Source: Acetobacteraceae bacterium | GTDB taxonomy: Bacteria; Pseudomonadota; Alphaproteobacteria; Acetobacterales; Acetobacteraceae | DNA: 5,224 nt | NCBI GenBank assembly: GCA_019689515.1 | Contig: JADGHI010000310.1 | Location: forward strand, 1 to 5,224 | Direction: 5' to 3' | Part shown: positions 1-5,023 of the stretch, piece after piece | Layout: each line of letters begins with the position of its first letter | How positions within the stretch are numbered: position 1 is the stretch's first letter | Notes under the pieces: model-generated | What the model was told of the DNA's origin: nothing | Databases searched by the model: none | Seen by the model: the letters and a program-made list of their open reading frames with translations, nothing else | Program-made: the position numbers and the translations under genes

Positions 1-60
1 CGTGGGGGGCGGGCGGCGGCGGGCCCCGCGGCCGGGGGGGGCCCCGCGGGCCCCCCCCCG
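1..60. other. Anomalous G/C-only stretch at the window edge, possible assembly artefact
   Basis: Of these 60 bases 59 are G or C: there is no A and a single T at position 3, with runs of 6-9 identical bases. In the integrase frame it encodes only Gly, Ala, Pro and Arg, where a helical segment preceding the Arg-I motif is expected in this family. Normal integrase coding resumes abruptly at 61. This looks like a low-quality contig end or homopolymer error rather than biological sequence, although a genuine GC-rich insertion cannot be excluded from one sequence. Confidence 0.7.
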
Positions 61-537
61 CGGCTGGCGCTGGCGCTGCTGCTCTACACCGGGCAGCGTC
101 GCTCCGACGTGATCCGCATGGGGCCACAGCATCTGCGCAACGGGCGGATCGAGGTGCGGCAGTTGAAGACGGATGCCCGGCTCGCGATCCCGGTCCATCC
201 GGCCCTGGCCGAGGTGCTGGCGGCCAGCCGCTCCGGGCACATGGCCTTCCTCGTGACCGCGCTCGGCAAGCCGTTCGCGTCCGGGAATGCCTTCTACAAC
301 TGGTTTGCCGACTGCGCCCGTGCGGCCGGCATCGCCAAGGGTCTCTCGCCGCATGGGCTTCGGAAGGCCGCCGCCCGGCGCCTCGCCGAGGCGGGATGCA
401 CGCCGCATGAGATCGCGGCGGTCACAGGGCACCAAACGCTGAAGGAGGTGGAACGGTACACGAAGGCTGCCGACCAGGCGCGGCTGGCGACCGCCGCGAT
501 CGCGCGGATCGGGAGGACTCGCCCGCCCGAACAGTGA
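1..537 (+). CDS. Tyrosine recombinase/integrase, C-terminal catalytic domain (5'-truncated by window edge)
   Basis: Site-specific recombinase of the phage/island integrase type; it cuts and rejoins DNA through a covalent 3'-phosphotyrosine link. The frame is open from base 1 to the TGA at 535-537 (178 residues visible). The catalytic set is present in order: Arg33 in YTGQRRSD, Lys56 in the RQLKTDA beta-hairpin, His118 and Arg121 in SPHGLRK, His144 in VTGHQT, and nucleophile Tyr153 in ERYTKAADQ. The N-terminal arm-binding and core-binding domains would lie to the left and are not visible. Recognisable integrase sequence begins only at about residue 21 (RLALALLLYTG); residues 1-20 are Gly/Ala/Pro filler encoded by the anomalous first 60 bases. 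A GTG at 109 is in frame but lies after catalytic Arg33, so it is not the true start. The gene ends 80 bases from the 3' end of a tRNA-Ala gene and points towards it, the usual arrangement for an element integrated in a tRNA. With this set of residues the enzyme could be active if the missing part is intact. Confidence 0.93.
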   Translation, partial: RGGRAAAGPAAGGGPAGPPPRLALALLLYTGQRRSDVIRMGPQHLRNGRIEVRQLKTDARLAIPVHPALAEVLAASRSGHMAFLVTALGKPFASGNAFYNWFADCARAAGIAKGLSPHGLRKAAARRLAEAGCTPHEIAAVTGHQTLKEVERYTKAADQARLATAAIARIGRTRPPEQ

Positions 538-543
538 ACAGGG

Positions 544-573
544 CTGGCAAACCGGTGGCAGCCGGTTTGCCAG
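544..573. terminator. Perfect 12-bp stem hairpin after the integrase gene
   Basis: CTGGCAAACCGG (544-555) pairs exactly with CCGGTTTGCCAG (562-573) around a 6-base loop, starting 6 bases after the integrase stop. It lies between the convergent integrase and tRNA-Ala genes, so it could end transcription from either side. There is no strong T-tract on either strand, so it is not a textbook intrinsic terminator. It could also be a recombinase-related inverted repeat of the element end. Confidence 0.6.
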
Positions 574-617
574 TTAGTCACCTAAACCTTTGAAAGGGTT
601 AGCTATGTCGAAGTCCG
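574..617. other. AT-richer spacer between integrase and tRNA-Ala, probable attachment-site flank
   Basis: About 60 percent A/T between 574 and 615 (25 of 42 bases), against a strongly GC-rich background. It includes the odd palindrome CCTTTGAAAGG at 587-597. It adjoins the 3' CCA end of tRNA-Ala, where tRNA-targeting integrases usually recombine, so it is the likely element-side arm of an att site. Alternatively it is the native 3' trailer of the tRNA, with the small palindrome acting as a weak terminator. The second att copy needed to prove this lies outside the window. Confidence 0.4.
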
Positions 618-693
618 TGGTGGAGCCAAGGGGAGTCGAACCCCTGACCTCGTGAATGCCATTCACGCGCTCTCCCAACTGAGCTATGGCCCC
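618..693 (-). tRNA. tRNA-Ala, anticodon GGC
   Basis: On the minus strand a complete 76-base cloverleaf can be folded. The acceptor arms GGGGCCA and TGGCTCC pair with one G-U. The D stem is GCTC/GAGC. The anticodon stem CGTGA/TCACG closes loop ATGGCAT, giving anticodon GGC (reads GCC, alanine). The T stem AGGGG/CCCCT holds loop TTCGACT. Discriminator A and an encoded CCA end the gene at 618. Its 3' end faces the integrase gene 80 bases away, making it the likely integration target; the intact cloverleaf means the tRNA was kept or restored. A good promoter lies just upstream on the same strand. GCC is a heavily used alanine codon in this window, so this tRNA should be important to the cell. Confidence 0.97.
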
Positions 694-709
694 CCGGGAT
701 GCGGCGGGC

Positions 710-738
710 GATATAGCGCTCGGACCGGACCCCGGCAA
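710..738 (-). promoter_or_regulatory. Sigma70-type promoter of tRNA-Ala
   Basis: Reading the minus strand, TTGCCG (738-733) and TATATC (715-710) are separated by exactly 17 bases. A start about 7 bases past the -10 box would fall near 703, roughly 10 bases ahead of the mature tRNA 5' end at 693. The G/C-only stretch GCCCGCCGC after the -10 box would be a typical stringent-type discriminator for stable RNA genes. Boxes and spacing are seen; activity is inferred. Confidence 0.7.
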
Positions 739-780
739 GGCCCTCCCTCGGGACACAGCCGGGCACGGCGCCTCCCGCCC

Positions 781-809
781 TTCCCTCGCCCGCGCCCCGC
801 GACTAGCTT
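781..809 (+). promoter_or_regulatory. Possible promoter of the scoAB operon
   Basis: TTCCCT (781-786) and TAGCTT (804-809) are 17 bases apart and would start transcription near 816, about 30 bases before the first start codon. Both boxes match the sigma70 consensus only partly. It is offered because the 153 bases between the tRNA gene and scoA must hold the operon promoter and no better candidate is visible. Confidence 0.3.
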
Positions 810-846
810 GCGGCCAGGCGAGAACCAGAAGGCGGAGGTCGCGCCG

Positions 847-1578
847 ATGAAGAAGGTCTATCCGGACGCCAAGGCCGCACTCGCCGGCCTGCTGCGCGAC
901 GGGATGACGATCATGTCCGGCGGCTTCGGTCTGTGCGGCATCCCCTCGCTGCTGATCGAGGCGATCCGCGAGAGTGGGGTGAAGAACCTCACCGTCGTCT
1001 CGAACAATGCCGGCATCGACGGCGCCGGCCTCGGCGTGCTGCTCGAGACGCGCCAGATCCGAAAGATGATCTCCTCCTATGTCGGGGAGAACGCGGAATT
1101 CGCCCGCCAATACCTCGCCGGCGAGTTGGAGATCGAGTTCAACCCGCAGGGCACGCTCGCCGAGCGCATCCGCGCCGGCGGCGCCGGCATCCCTGCCTTC
1201 TTCACCAAGACCGGCGTCGGCACCGCGGTCGCCGAGGGCAAGGAGACGCGCGAGTTCGACGGCGAAACCTATGTGATGGAGCGCGGCCTGTTCGCCGACC
1301 TCGCCATCGTCCACGCCTACATGGGCGACACGGAGGGCAACCTCCGCTACCGGAAGACGGCGCGGAACTTCAACCCGATCATGGCGACCGCCGCCCGGGT
1401 CACCGTTGCGCAGGTCGAGCATCTGGTGCGGCCGGGCGAGATCGACCCGGACTGCATCCACACGCCCGGCGTCTTCGTGAAGCGCATCATCCAGTGCCCG
1501 CCGGACTACGAAAAGCGCATCGAGCAGCGCACCGTGCGCAAGCGCGAGCCGGCCGCGGCCACTGGCGAGGAGGTGTGA
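847..1578 (+). CDS. scoA: Succinyl-CoA:3-ketoacid CoA-transferase subunit A
   Basis: Alpha subunit of a class I CoA-transferase. With subunit B it moves CoA from succinyl-CoA to acetoacetate or a related 3-oxoacid, giving acetoacetyl-CoA in the cytoplasm for ketone-body or short-chain acid use. The 243-residue length suits a stand-alone bacterial A subunit. Family motifs in order: SGGFGLCGIP (24-33), SNNAG (52-56), PQGTLAERIRAGG (100-112) with FFTKTGVGT (118-126), YRKTARNFNP (168-177), IHTPGVFVKRII (204-215) and YEKRIEQRT (221-229). The last motif and GLCGIP favour the succinyl-CoA:acetoacetate type over 3-oxoadipate transferase PcaI, the main alternative. The ATG at 847 is chosen because GGAGG (834-838) sits 8 bases upstream and the protein begins right at the conserved N-terminus. 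The open frame extends back to 652 through the tRNA gene, which cannot be coding. The gene is followed after 3 bases by subunit B, so the two are co-transcribed and probably translationally coupled. Confidence 0.94.
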   Translation: MKKVYPDAKAALAGLLRDGMTIMSGGFGLCGIPSLLIEAIRESGVKNLTVVSNNAGIDGAGLGVLLETRQIRKMISSYVGENAEFARQYLAGELEIEFNPQGTLAERIRAGGAGIPAFFTKTGVGTAVAEGKETREFDGETYVMERGLFADLAIVHAYMGDTEGNLRYRKTARNFNPIMATAARVTVAQVEHLVRPGEIDPDCIHTPGVFVKRIIQCPPDYEKRIEQRTVRKREPAAATGEEV

Positions 1579-1581
1579 GCC

Positions 1582-2235
1582 ATGCCCTGGACCCGCGACC
1601 AGATGGCCGCCCGCGCGGCGCGCGAGCTGCAGGACGGCTTCTACGTCAATCTCGGCATCGGCATCCCGACGCTGGTGGCCAACCACGTCCCGCCCGGCAT
1701 CAACGTGCAGCTGCAGAGCGAGAATGGCATGCTCGGCCTCGGCCCCTTCCCCTATGAGGGGGAGGAGGACCCGGACCTGATCAATGCCGGGAAGCAGACC
1801 ATCACCGAGCTCCCGACCAGCTCCTACTTCGACTCCGCGCAGTCCTTCGGGATGATCCGCGGCGGCCACATCGACCTCTCCATCCTTGGCGCGCTCCAGG
1901 TCGCGCAGAACGGCGACCTCGCCAACTGGATGATCCCCGGGAAGATGGTGAAGGGGATGGGCGGGGCGATGGACCTCGTCGCCGGCGTGAAGCGGGTGGT
2001 GGTGCTGATGGAGCACACCGCAGGCGGCAAGCCGAAGCTGCTGAAGCGCTGCACCCTGCCGCTCACCGGCGCGCGGGTGGTGGATCTGGTGATCACCGAC
2101 CTCGCGGTGTTCGAGATCGCGCGCAAGGGGCCGGAGCGCATGCGGCTGATCGAGCTCGCCCCCGGCGTGACGGAGGCCGAGGTGCGGGAGAAGACCGAGG
2201 CGGAATACGAGGTCGCGCTCGCCCGGGCGGCGTAG
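1582..2235 (+). CDS. scoB: Succinyl-CoA:3-ketoacid CoA-transferase subunit B
   Basis: Beta subunit (217 residues) carrying the catalytic glutamate of the class I CoA-transferase. Glu47 in QSENGMLG is the residue that forms the glutamyl-CoA thioester intermediate in this family. Other family motifs are NLGIGIPT (23-30), GPFP (54-57), RGGHIDLSILGALQV (93-107), GKMVKGMGGAMDLV (120-133) and LVITDLAVFEI (169-179). GAGGAGG at 1567-1573, inside the end of scoA, is an excellent ribosome-binding site 8 bases before the ATG. The two genes are 3 bases apart, as expected for subunits needed in equal amounts. The operon seems to have just these two genes, because hairpins and a convergent gene follow the TAG at 2233-2235. 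PcaJ-type 3-oxoadipate specificity cannot be excluded by sequence alone, but no beta-ketoadipate pathway genes are nearby. Confidence 0.94.
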   Translation: MPWTRDQMAARAARELQDGFYVNLGIGIPTLVANHVPPGINVQLQSENGMLGLGPFPYEGEEDPDLINAGKQTITELPTSSYFDSAQSFGMIRGGHIDLSILGALQVAQNGDLANWMIPGKMVKGMGGAMDLVAGVKRVVVLMEHTAGGKPKLLKRCTLPLTGARVVDLVITDLAVFEIARKGPERMRLIELAPGVTEAEVREKTEAEYEVALARAA

Positions 2236-2262
2236 CCGACCCGCGGCGCGGCGCCGGCTACG
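2231..2262 (+). terminator. Hairpin overlapping the scoB stop codon
   Basis: CGTAGCCG (2231-2238) pairs exactly with CGGCTACG (2255-2262) around a 16-base G/C-only interior; the left arm contains the scoB TAG. Without a T-tract it may slow polymerase or protect the mRNA 3' end rather than terminate on its own. It acts in tandem with the hairpin that follows. Confidence 0.4.
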
Positions 2263-2270
2263 GCCTCGCA

Positions 2271-2299
2271 CCTGTCCCCCCGGCACGCAGGGGGACAGG
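2271..2299. terminator. Bidirectional terminator-like hairpin between convergent genes
   Basis: CCTGTCCCCC (2271-2280) and GGGGGACAGG (2290-2299) form a perfect 10-bp stem with a 9-base loop. It sits between the scoB stop (2235) and the stop of the convergent lipoprotein gene (2309), so it can serve both. No U-tract follows on either strand, which is common in high-GC genomes. Confidence 0.6.
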
Positions 2300-2308
2300 C
2301 GGGCGCCT

Positions 2309-2740
2309 TCAGCGGGCCGCCTTGGCCAGCGAGAGGCGCCAGGTGCAGTCGCCGCTCCGGGCCTGCCCGGTGAAGCGGTTGCGCGCGAACCGGCCGTCGC
2401 CGTTCGCATGCGCCGAGGACAGCGCGAGCGTGCCGTCCTCCGCGACCGTCCCCTCGAGCGGCGGCGTCGTGCGTCCGCTGCCGGCCGTGAGGGAAGCGTG
2501 GCCGTCGCGGACCGTCATCGTCGCGCGCAGCGTCCGCGCCGTGCACTGCGCCGAGGCGCGCGAGGTGCGCGTCGCCGTGCCGGAATAGCGCCCGTCGTAG
2601 CGCGTCACCGGCGGCGGTGGCGGCGGGGCCGGCTCCGCCGCGGGCGCCGCGGTGGCCGGCGGAGGTGCGGACGGCTGCGCGCAGGCGGCAAGCGCCGCGC
2701 AGGCGGCAGCGACGGCAAGCACAAGCTGCGGTCTGGGCAT
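2309..2740 (-). CDS. Small proline-rich lipoprotein of unknown function
   Basis: Predicted 143-residue envelope lipoprotein. The N-terminus MPRPQLVLAVAAACAALAAC is a short type II signal peptide ending in lipobox LAAC, with Cys20 the lipidation site. A Pro/Ala-rich linker (about 24-45) follows, then a compact domain of about 95 residues starting YDGRYSGT (48-55). That domain is rich in Thr/Ser and alternating hydrophobics, as in a small beta-sheet fold. It has two cysteines (Cys66 and Cys132) that could form a periplasmic disulphide, and ends in GDCTWRLSLAK. The ATG at 2740 is chosen because it places the signal peptide correctly, with AGGG about 12 bases upstream. An in-frame ATG at 2764 would add only MRTGITTT and is the main alternative. 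I cannot name a function; the domain resembles small secreted proteins common in Acetobacteraceae. It lies downstream of the binding-protein gene on the same strand, but a 174-base gap with hairpins suggests its own transcription. Confidence 0.75.
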   Translation of the reverse strand: MPRPQLVLAVAAACAALAACAQPSAPPPATAAPAAEPAPPPPPPVTRYDGRYSGTATRTSRASAQCTARTLRATMTVRDGHASLTAGSGRTTPPLEGTVAEDGTLALSSAHANGDGRFARNRFTGQARSGDCTWRLSLAKAAR

Positions 2741-2773
2741 CGTGGTGGTGATCCCTGTTCGCATCGCCGTCCG

Positions 2774-2797
2774 CCCGTCCGCCCATGGGCGGACGGG
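2774..2797. repeat. Perfect 24-bp palindrome upstream of the lipoprotein gene
   Basis: CCCGTCCGCCCA and TGGGCGGACGGG meet with no spacer, so the 24 bases equal their own reverse complement. The half-site CCGTCCGCCC occurs once more just to the left, at 2767-2776, overlapping the palindrome's left arm; this gives two direct copies 8 bases apart and one inverted copy. It lies 33 bases upstream of the lipoprotein start. It may be an operator for a dimeric repressor, a stem-loop in the leader mRNA, or a terminator for the upstream minus-strand gene. Confidence 0.6.
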
Positions 2798-2850
2798 GAT
2801 GGGCACCGCGGCTCGGGCCCAATGCAGACGGCACAACGAACCTATGAACT

Positions 2851-2881
2851 CGGTGCGGCTCCGCAAGGGTGCGCCGCACCG
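2851..2881 (-). terminator. Hairpin downstream of the binding-protein gene
   Basis: CGGTGCGGC (2851-2859) and GCCGCACCG (2873-2881) form a perfect 9-bp stem with a 13-base loop. On the minus strand it begins 33 bases after the stop of the solute-binding protein gene (2915), a suitable place for a 3' terminator. The sequence after it, AGTTCATAGG, has no U-tract, so it may instead stabilise the mRNA end. Confidence 0.45.
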
Positions 2882-2914
2882 GCGCGCCGGCGGGCTCGTC
2901 CGCCGCCGGACGTA

Positions 2915-3919
2915 TCAGTCGGGGCGGATTCCGGCGGTGCGGATCACCCGCTCCCACTTCGCCAGCTCGGTCTCCATGATGCGCTTGAACTCCGCCGGCC
3001 CGGCGTCGCGCGGGTCGAGGCCGGCAGCGATGATCCGCTCGCGCACCGCCGGGGTCGCCAGCGCGGCGGCGATGTCACGGTGCAGCTTGGCGAGGATCGG
3101 CTCCGGCAGCCCGGCGGGGCCGACGAAGCCATACCAGGCGCCGACCTCGAAGCCGGGGTGGCCCAGCTCGGCGACGGTCGGCAGATCCAGCAGCTCGCGC
3201 CAGCGCTCGAGGCTGGTGACCGCAAGGCCGCGCAGCTTGCCGGCGCGGATCTGCTGCGTCCCGACCGTCGAGTTGAGGAAGGAGCACTGCACCTGCCCCG
3301 ACAGCAGCGCCGTCATCGAGGGCGCCGAGCCGTTGTAGGGCACGTGCGTGAAGGTGAACCCCACCTCGACGCCGAGCAGCGCCGCGGCGAGGTGCGAGGC
3401 GTTGCCGACGCCGGCCGACCCGACCGTGACGCCGCCCGGCTGGCGCTTCGCCAGGTCGAGGAACTCGGCGAAGCTGTTCACCGGTACCGACGGGTGCACG
3501 ACCAGGATCATCGGGTGGTAGGCGGCCTGGATGATCGGCGTGAAGTCGCGCACTGGATGGTAAGGCAGCCGCGGCATCAGCGGCGGGTTCATCACATGCG
3601 CCGAGGCCGCGAGCAGCAGCGTGTGCCCATCCGCCGCAGCGCGGGCGACATGCTCGGCGCCGATGGAGGCGCCGGCGCCGGGGCGGTTCTCCACCACCAC
3701 CGGCTGGCGCCATGCCTCGAACAGCCGCTCGGCGACGGCGCGGGCGATGATGTCGGTCGGCCCGCCCGCCGCGTAGGGCACGACGATGCGCACCGCGCGG
3801 TCGGGGAAGCTCGCCTGGGGGCGCGCGAGCCGCGGCGCGGCCAGGCCGGCAGCGATCCCGAGGGCAGCAAGCAGGTCGCGGCGGCGATGGCTGTGTTCTG
3901 TGCCCGGCGACTGCGTCAT
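2915..3919 (-). CDS. Tripartite tricarboxylate transporter-type (Bug/TctC) solute-binding protein
   Basis: Periplasmic receptor of 334 residues in the Bug family, which binds small carboxylates or related solutes and hands them to TctA/TctB-type membrane subunits. The N-terminus has a Tat-like signal: HRRRDLL (11-17), a hydrophobic stretch (18-28) and probable cleavage near ARPQA/SFPD (about 37). Family motifs follow: VVPYAAGGPTD (46-56), VVVENRPGAGASIG (74-87), DGHTLLL (97-103), DFTPI (125-129), GSAGVGNASHLA (167-178), HVPYNGSAP (192-200), ALLSGQV (204-210), IRAGKLRGLAV (224-234) and GLPEPILAKLH (270-280). The ATG at 3919 is chosen because GGGAGG (3934-3929) lies 9 bases upstream and it opens directly into the signal peptide; the frame extends further back to 4057 without coding character. 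No tctA or tctB gene is in the window, so this is an orphan receptor, as is typical of bacteria with many Bug paralogues. The ligand cannot be told from sequence. Confidence 0.93.
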   Translation of the reverse strand: MTQSPGTEHSHRRRDLLAALGIAAGLAAPRLARPQASFPDRAVRIVVPYAAGGPTDIIARAVAERLFEAWRQPVVVENRPGAGASIGAEHVARAAADGHTLLLAASAHVMNPPLMPRLPYHPVRDFTPIIQAAYHPMILVVHPSVPVNSFAEFLDLAKRQPGGVTVGSAGVGNASHLAAALLGVEVGFTFTHVPYNGSAPSMTALLSGQVQCSFLNSTVGTQQIRAGKLRGLAVTSLERWRELLDLPTVAELGHPGFEVGAWYGFVGPAGLPEPILAKLHRDIAAALATPAVRERIIAAGLDPRDAGPAEFKRIMETELAKWERVIRTAGIRPD

Positions 3920-4134
3920 GGTGAGGTTCCTCCCTATCCGGACCGCGACTATTGCACGCTCCGGCACGGCACGACGAGGGCGGGGCACGGGCCAAGCCGG
4001 ACCGCGGCGTGGCAGGCGGGGCGAGGCGATCCGAACATCCTCCGCTGGCATTGCCATCCCGGTTCGTTGCTGCGGAACCGCGCCGCGCCGCAGGCTTGGC
4101 CGAGCCCCGCGCGCTGACCATCTTGAGGCGGCAG

Positions 4135-4198
4135 CGGGCGCATGCGTCCAGTGGCGAGGAGGGACGCACCATCAACCCGTCCGCCACGGGCGCATGCG
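4135..4198. repeat. Pair of 12-bp direct repeats, each containing palindrome CGCATGCG
   Basis: CGGGCGCATGCG occurs at 4135-4146 and again at 4187-4198, 52 bases apart start to start (about five helical turns). Each copy ends in the 8-bp palindrome CGCATGCG. Spacing and position, 115-178 bases before the phosphatase start, would suit paired regulator sites. However, the 8-mer also occurs inside scoB (near 2137) and inside the lipoprotein gene (near 2406), so it may just be a frequent word in this genome. Confidence 0.35.
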
Positions 4199-4216
4199 GG
4201 GCACATCGCTCGGCGC

Positions 4217-4240
4217 CCGCGGACCTGGCCGGTCCCGCGG
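4217..4240. repeat. GC-rich stem-loop before the phosphatase gene
   Basis: CCGCGGACC (4217-4225) pairs with GGTCCCGCGG (4231-4240) apart from one bulged C, around loop TGGCC. The word CCCGCGGAC also appears twice in direct orientation (4216-4224 and 4234-4242). If transcribed it would be a stable leader structure about 70 bases before the phosphatase start; it could equally be chance in very GC-rich DNA. Confidence 0.3.
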
Positions 4241-4312
4241 ACGCCGCGCAGCAGGATCGCAAGGCAATGGGCCGGGCCAGTGCCTCGGGCGCGGCCCGGC
4301 GGAGCAAGCGGC

Positions 4313-4969
4313 ATGACGGGCAGGATCGCCCCCTTCGGGATCACCATCTGCGGTATCGAGGAATTGACCGAGCATTGCGTGGCGGGCGTGAGCCACGTGC
4401 TCTCCATCCTCGATCCGGCCTGGCCGGTGCCGGAGGCGTTCGGGGGGCTCGGCGAGCACCGAAGGCTGGAGCTGCGCTTCCACGACGTGATCGAGGACAT
4501 GCCCGGCCTGGCTCCCCCGCGCCCGGAGCATGTGGCCGAGCTCCTCGCCTTCGGCCGTGATCTCCTCGGCGAACTACACCCGGCCGGCGGTCACCTTCTG
4601 GTCCACTGCCACGCGGGAGTGTCCCGCTCCACCGCGGCCACAGCTCTCATCCTCGCCCAGGCGCTGCCCGACCTCCCGGCCGGGCAGATCCTGGGGGAGG
4701 TGCTGCGGATCCGGCCGCGGGCCTGGCCCAATCTGCGGATCATCGAGCTCGGTGACGCCATGCTCGGCCGGGGCGGGGAGCTGATCGCAGCGGCGGCCGG
4801 GATCTACCGCCGGCAGCTCGCGATCTGGCCCGATCTCGCGGAGCAGATGTCGCTGGGCGGCCGGGGCCGGGAGGTCGTCATCGCCGGCGGGGCGTGGCAG
4901 GAGGCGATGGCGGCAGGCTCCCGATCCGCCGCCGCATCGCCGCCGTCGGTCGGCCGCGAGGAACGTTGA
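4313..4969 (+). CDS. Protein tyrosine phosphatase-like protein (COG5350-like)
   Basis: Cysteine-based phosphatase of 218 residues, predicted cytoplasmic (no signal peptide or membrane segment). The P-loop signature HCX5R is intact in LLVHCHAGVSRST: Cys99 is the expected nucleophile and Arg105 binds phosphate, followed by Ser106. The upstream LRFHDVIED segment (54-62) is where the general-acid aspartate would be expected, with Asp58 or Asp62 the candidates. The N-terminal ITICGIEEL (10-18) and GVSHVLSILDP (25-35), and RPRAWPNLRI (134-143) after the P-loop, match the small alphaproteobacterial group of predicted tyrosine phosphatases. The last 30 residues or so are Ala/Ser/Gly-rich and look disordered. 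The ATG at 4313 is chosen because GGAG (4301-4304) is 8 bases upstream and the conserved N-terminus begins there. An in-frame ATG at 4142 would add 57 Arg/Pro-rich residues with no family character. The substrate is unknown: phosphotyrosine, another phosphoprotein or a phosphorylated small molecule. A short coiled-coil gene follows 54 bases later and may share the transcript. Confidence 0.88.
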   Translation: MTGRIAPFGITICGIEELTEHCVAGVSHVLSILDPAWPVPEAFGGLGEHRRLELRFHDVIEDMPGLAPPRPEHVAELLAFGRDLLGELHPAGGHLLVHCHAGVSRSTAATALILAQALPDLPAGQILGEVLRIRPRAWPNLRIIELGDAMLGRGGELIAAAAGIYRRQLAIWPDLAEQMSLGGRGREVVIAGGAWQEAMAAGSRSAAASPPSVGREER

Positions 4970-5023
4970 ACGTGCGAGGTCGCCGGCCAAACCCCCGGCG
5001 GCCCGGAAGCGTCGGAGCGATCC

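Larger units (their letters stand above)
3920..4312. other. Divergent intergenic region of 393 bases
   Basis: Separates the minus-strand binding-protein gene from the plus-strand phosphatase gene and must contain promoters for both. Open frames cross it on both strands but encode Arg/Pro/Ala-rich sequence without family features, typical of non-coding GC-rich DNA. I find the ribosome-binding site of the binding-protein gene (3929-3934) and that of the phosphatase gene (4301-4304), a 12-bp direct repeat (4135-4198) and a hairpin (4217-4240). I see no convincing sigma70 promoter, tRNA or known riboswitch. A small RNA cannot be excluded. Confidence 0.6.

Noticed and set aside
652..846. Upstream extension of scoA to an ATG at 652
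   Set aside because: It would overlap the tRNA-Ala gene and its promoter and encode low-complexity sequence. The ATG at 847 has a well-placed GGAGG and starts at the family N-terminus.
574..2409. A 611-codon open frame on the minus strand
   Set aside because: It runs antisense across the tRNA gene and both CoA-transferase genes, which have clear family motifs on the plus strand. Its product is Arg/His/Gly-rich without recognisable domains, a GC-rich mirror frame.
2741..2866. N-terminal extension of the lipoprotein to an ATG at 2866
   Set aside because: It would place 42 residues before the signal peptide and translate through the perfect palindrome. Lipoprotein signals begin near the start codon.
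2408..4117. A 569-codon open frame on the plus strand
   Set aside because: It is antisense to the lipoprotein and binding-protein genes; the product is Arg/Gly/His-rich with no domain, so it is a shadow frame.
3075..4307. A 410-codon minus-strand open frame overlapping the binding-protein gene
   Set aside because: It is in a different frame of the same region, with Arg/Ala-rich composition and none of the Bug motifs.
4142..4312. Start of the phosphatase gene at ATG 4142
   Set aside because: The added 57 residues are Arg/Pro-rich and unlike the family. The ATG at 4313 has GGAG 8 bases upstream.
4981..5000. CGCCGG/CCGGCG hairpin as a terminator between phosphatase and coiled-coil genes
   Set aside because: Only 6 bp of stem in very GC-rich DNA and no T-tract, so it is too likely by chance to annotate.
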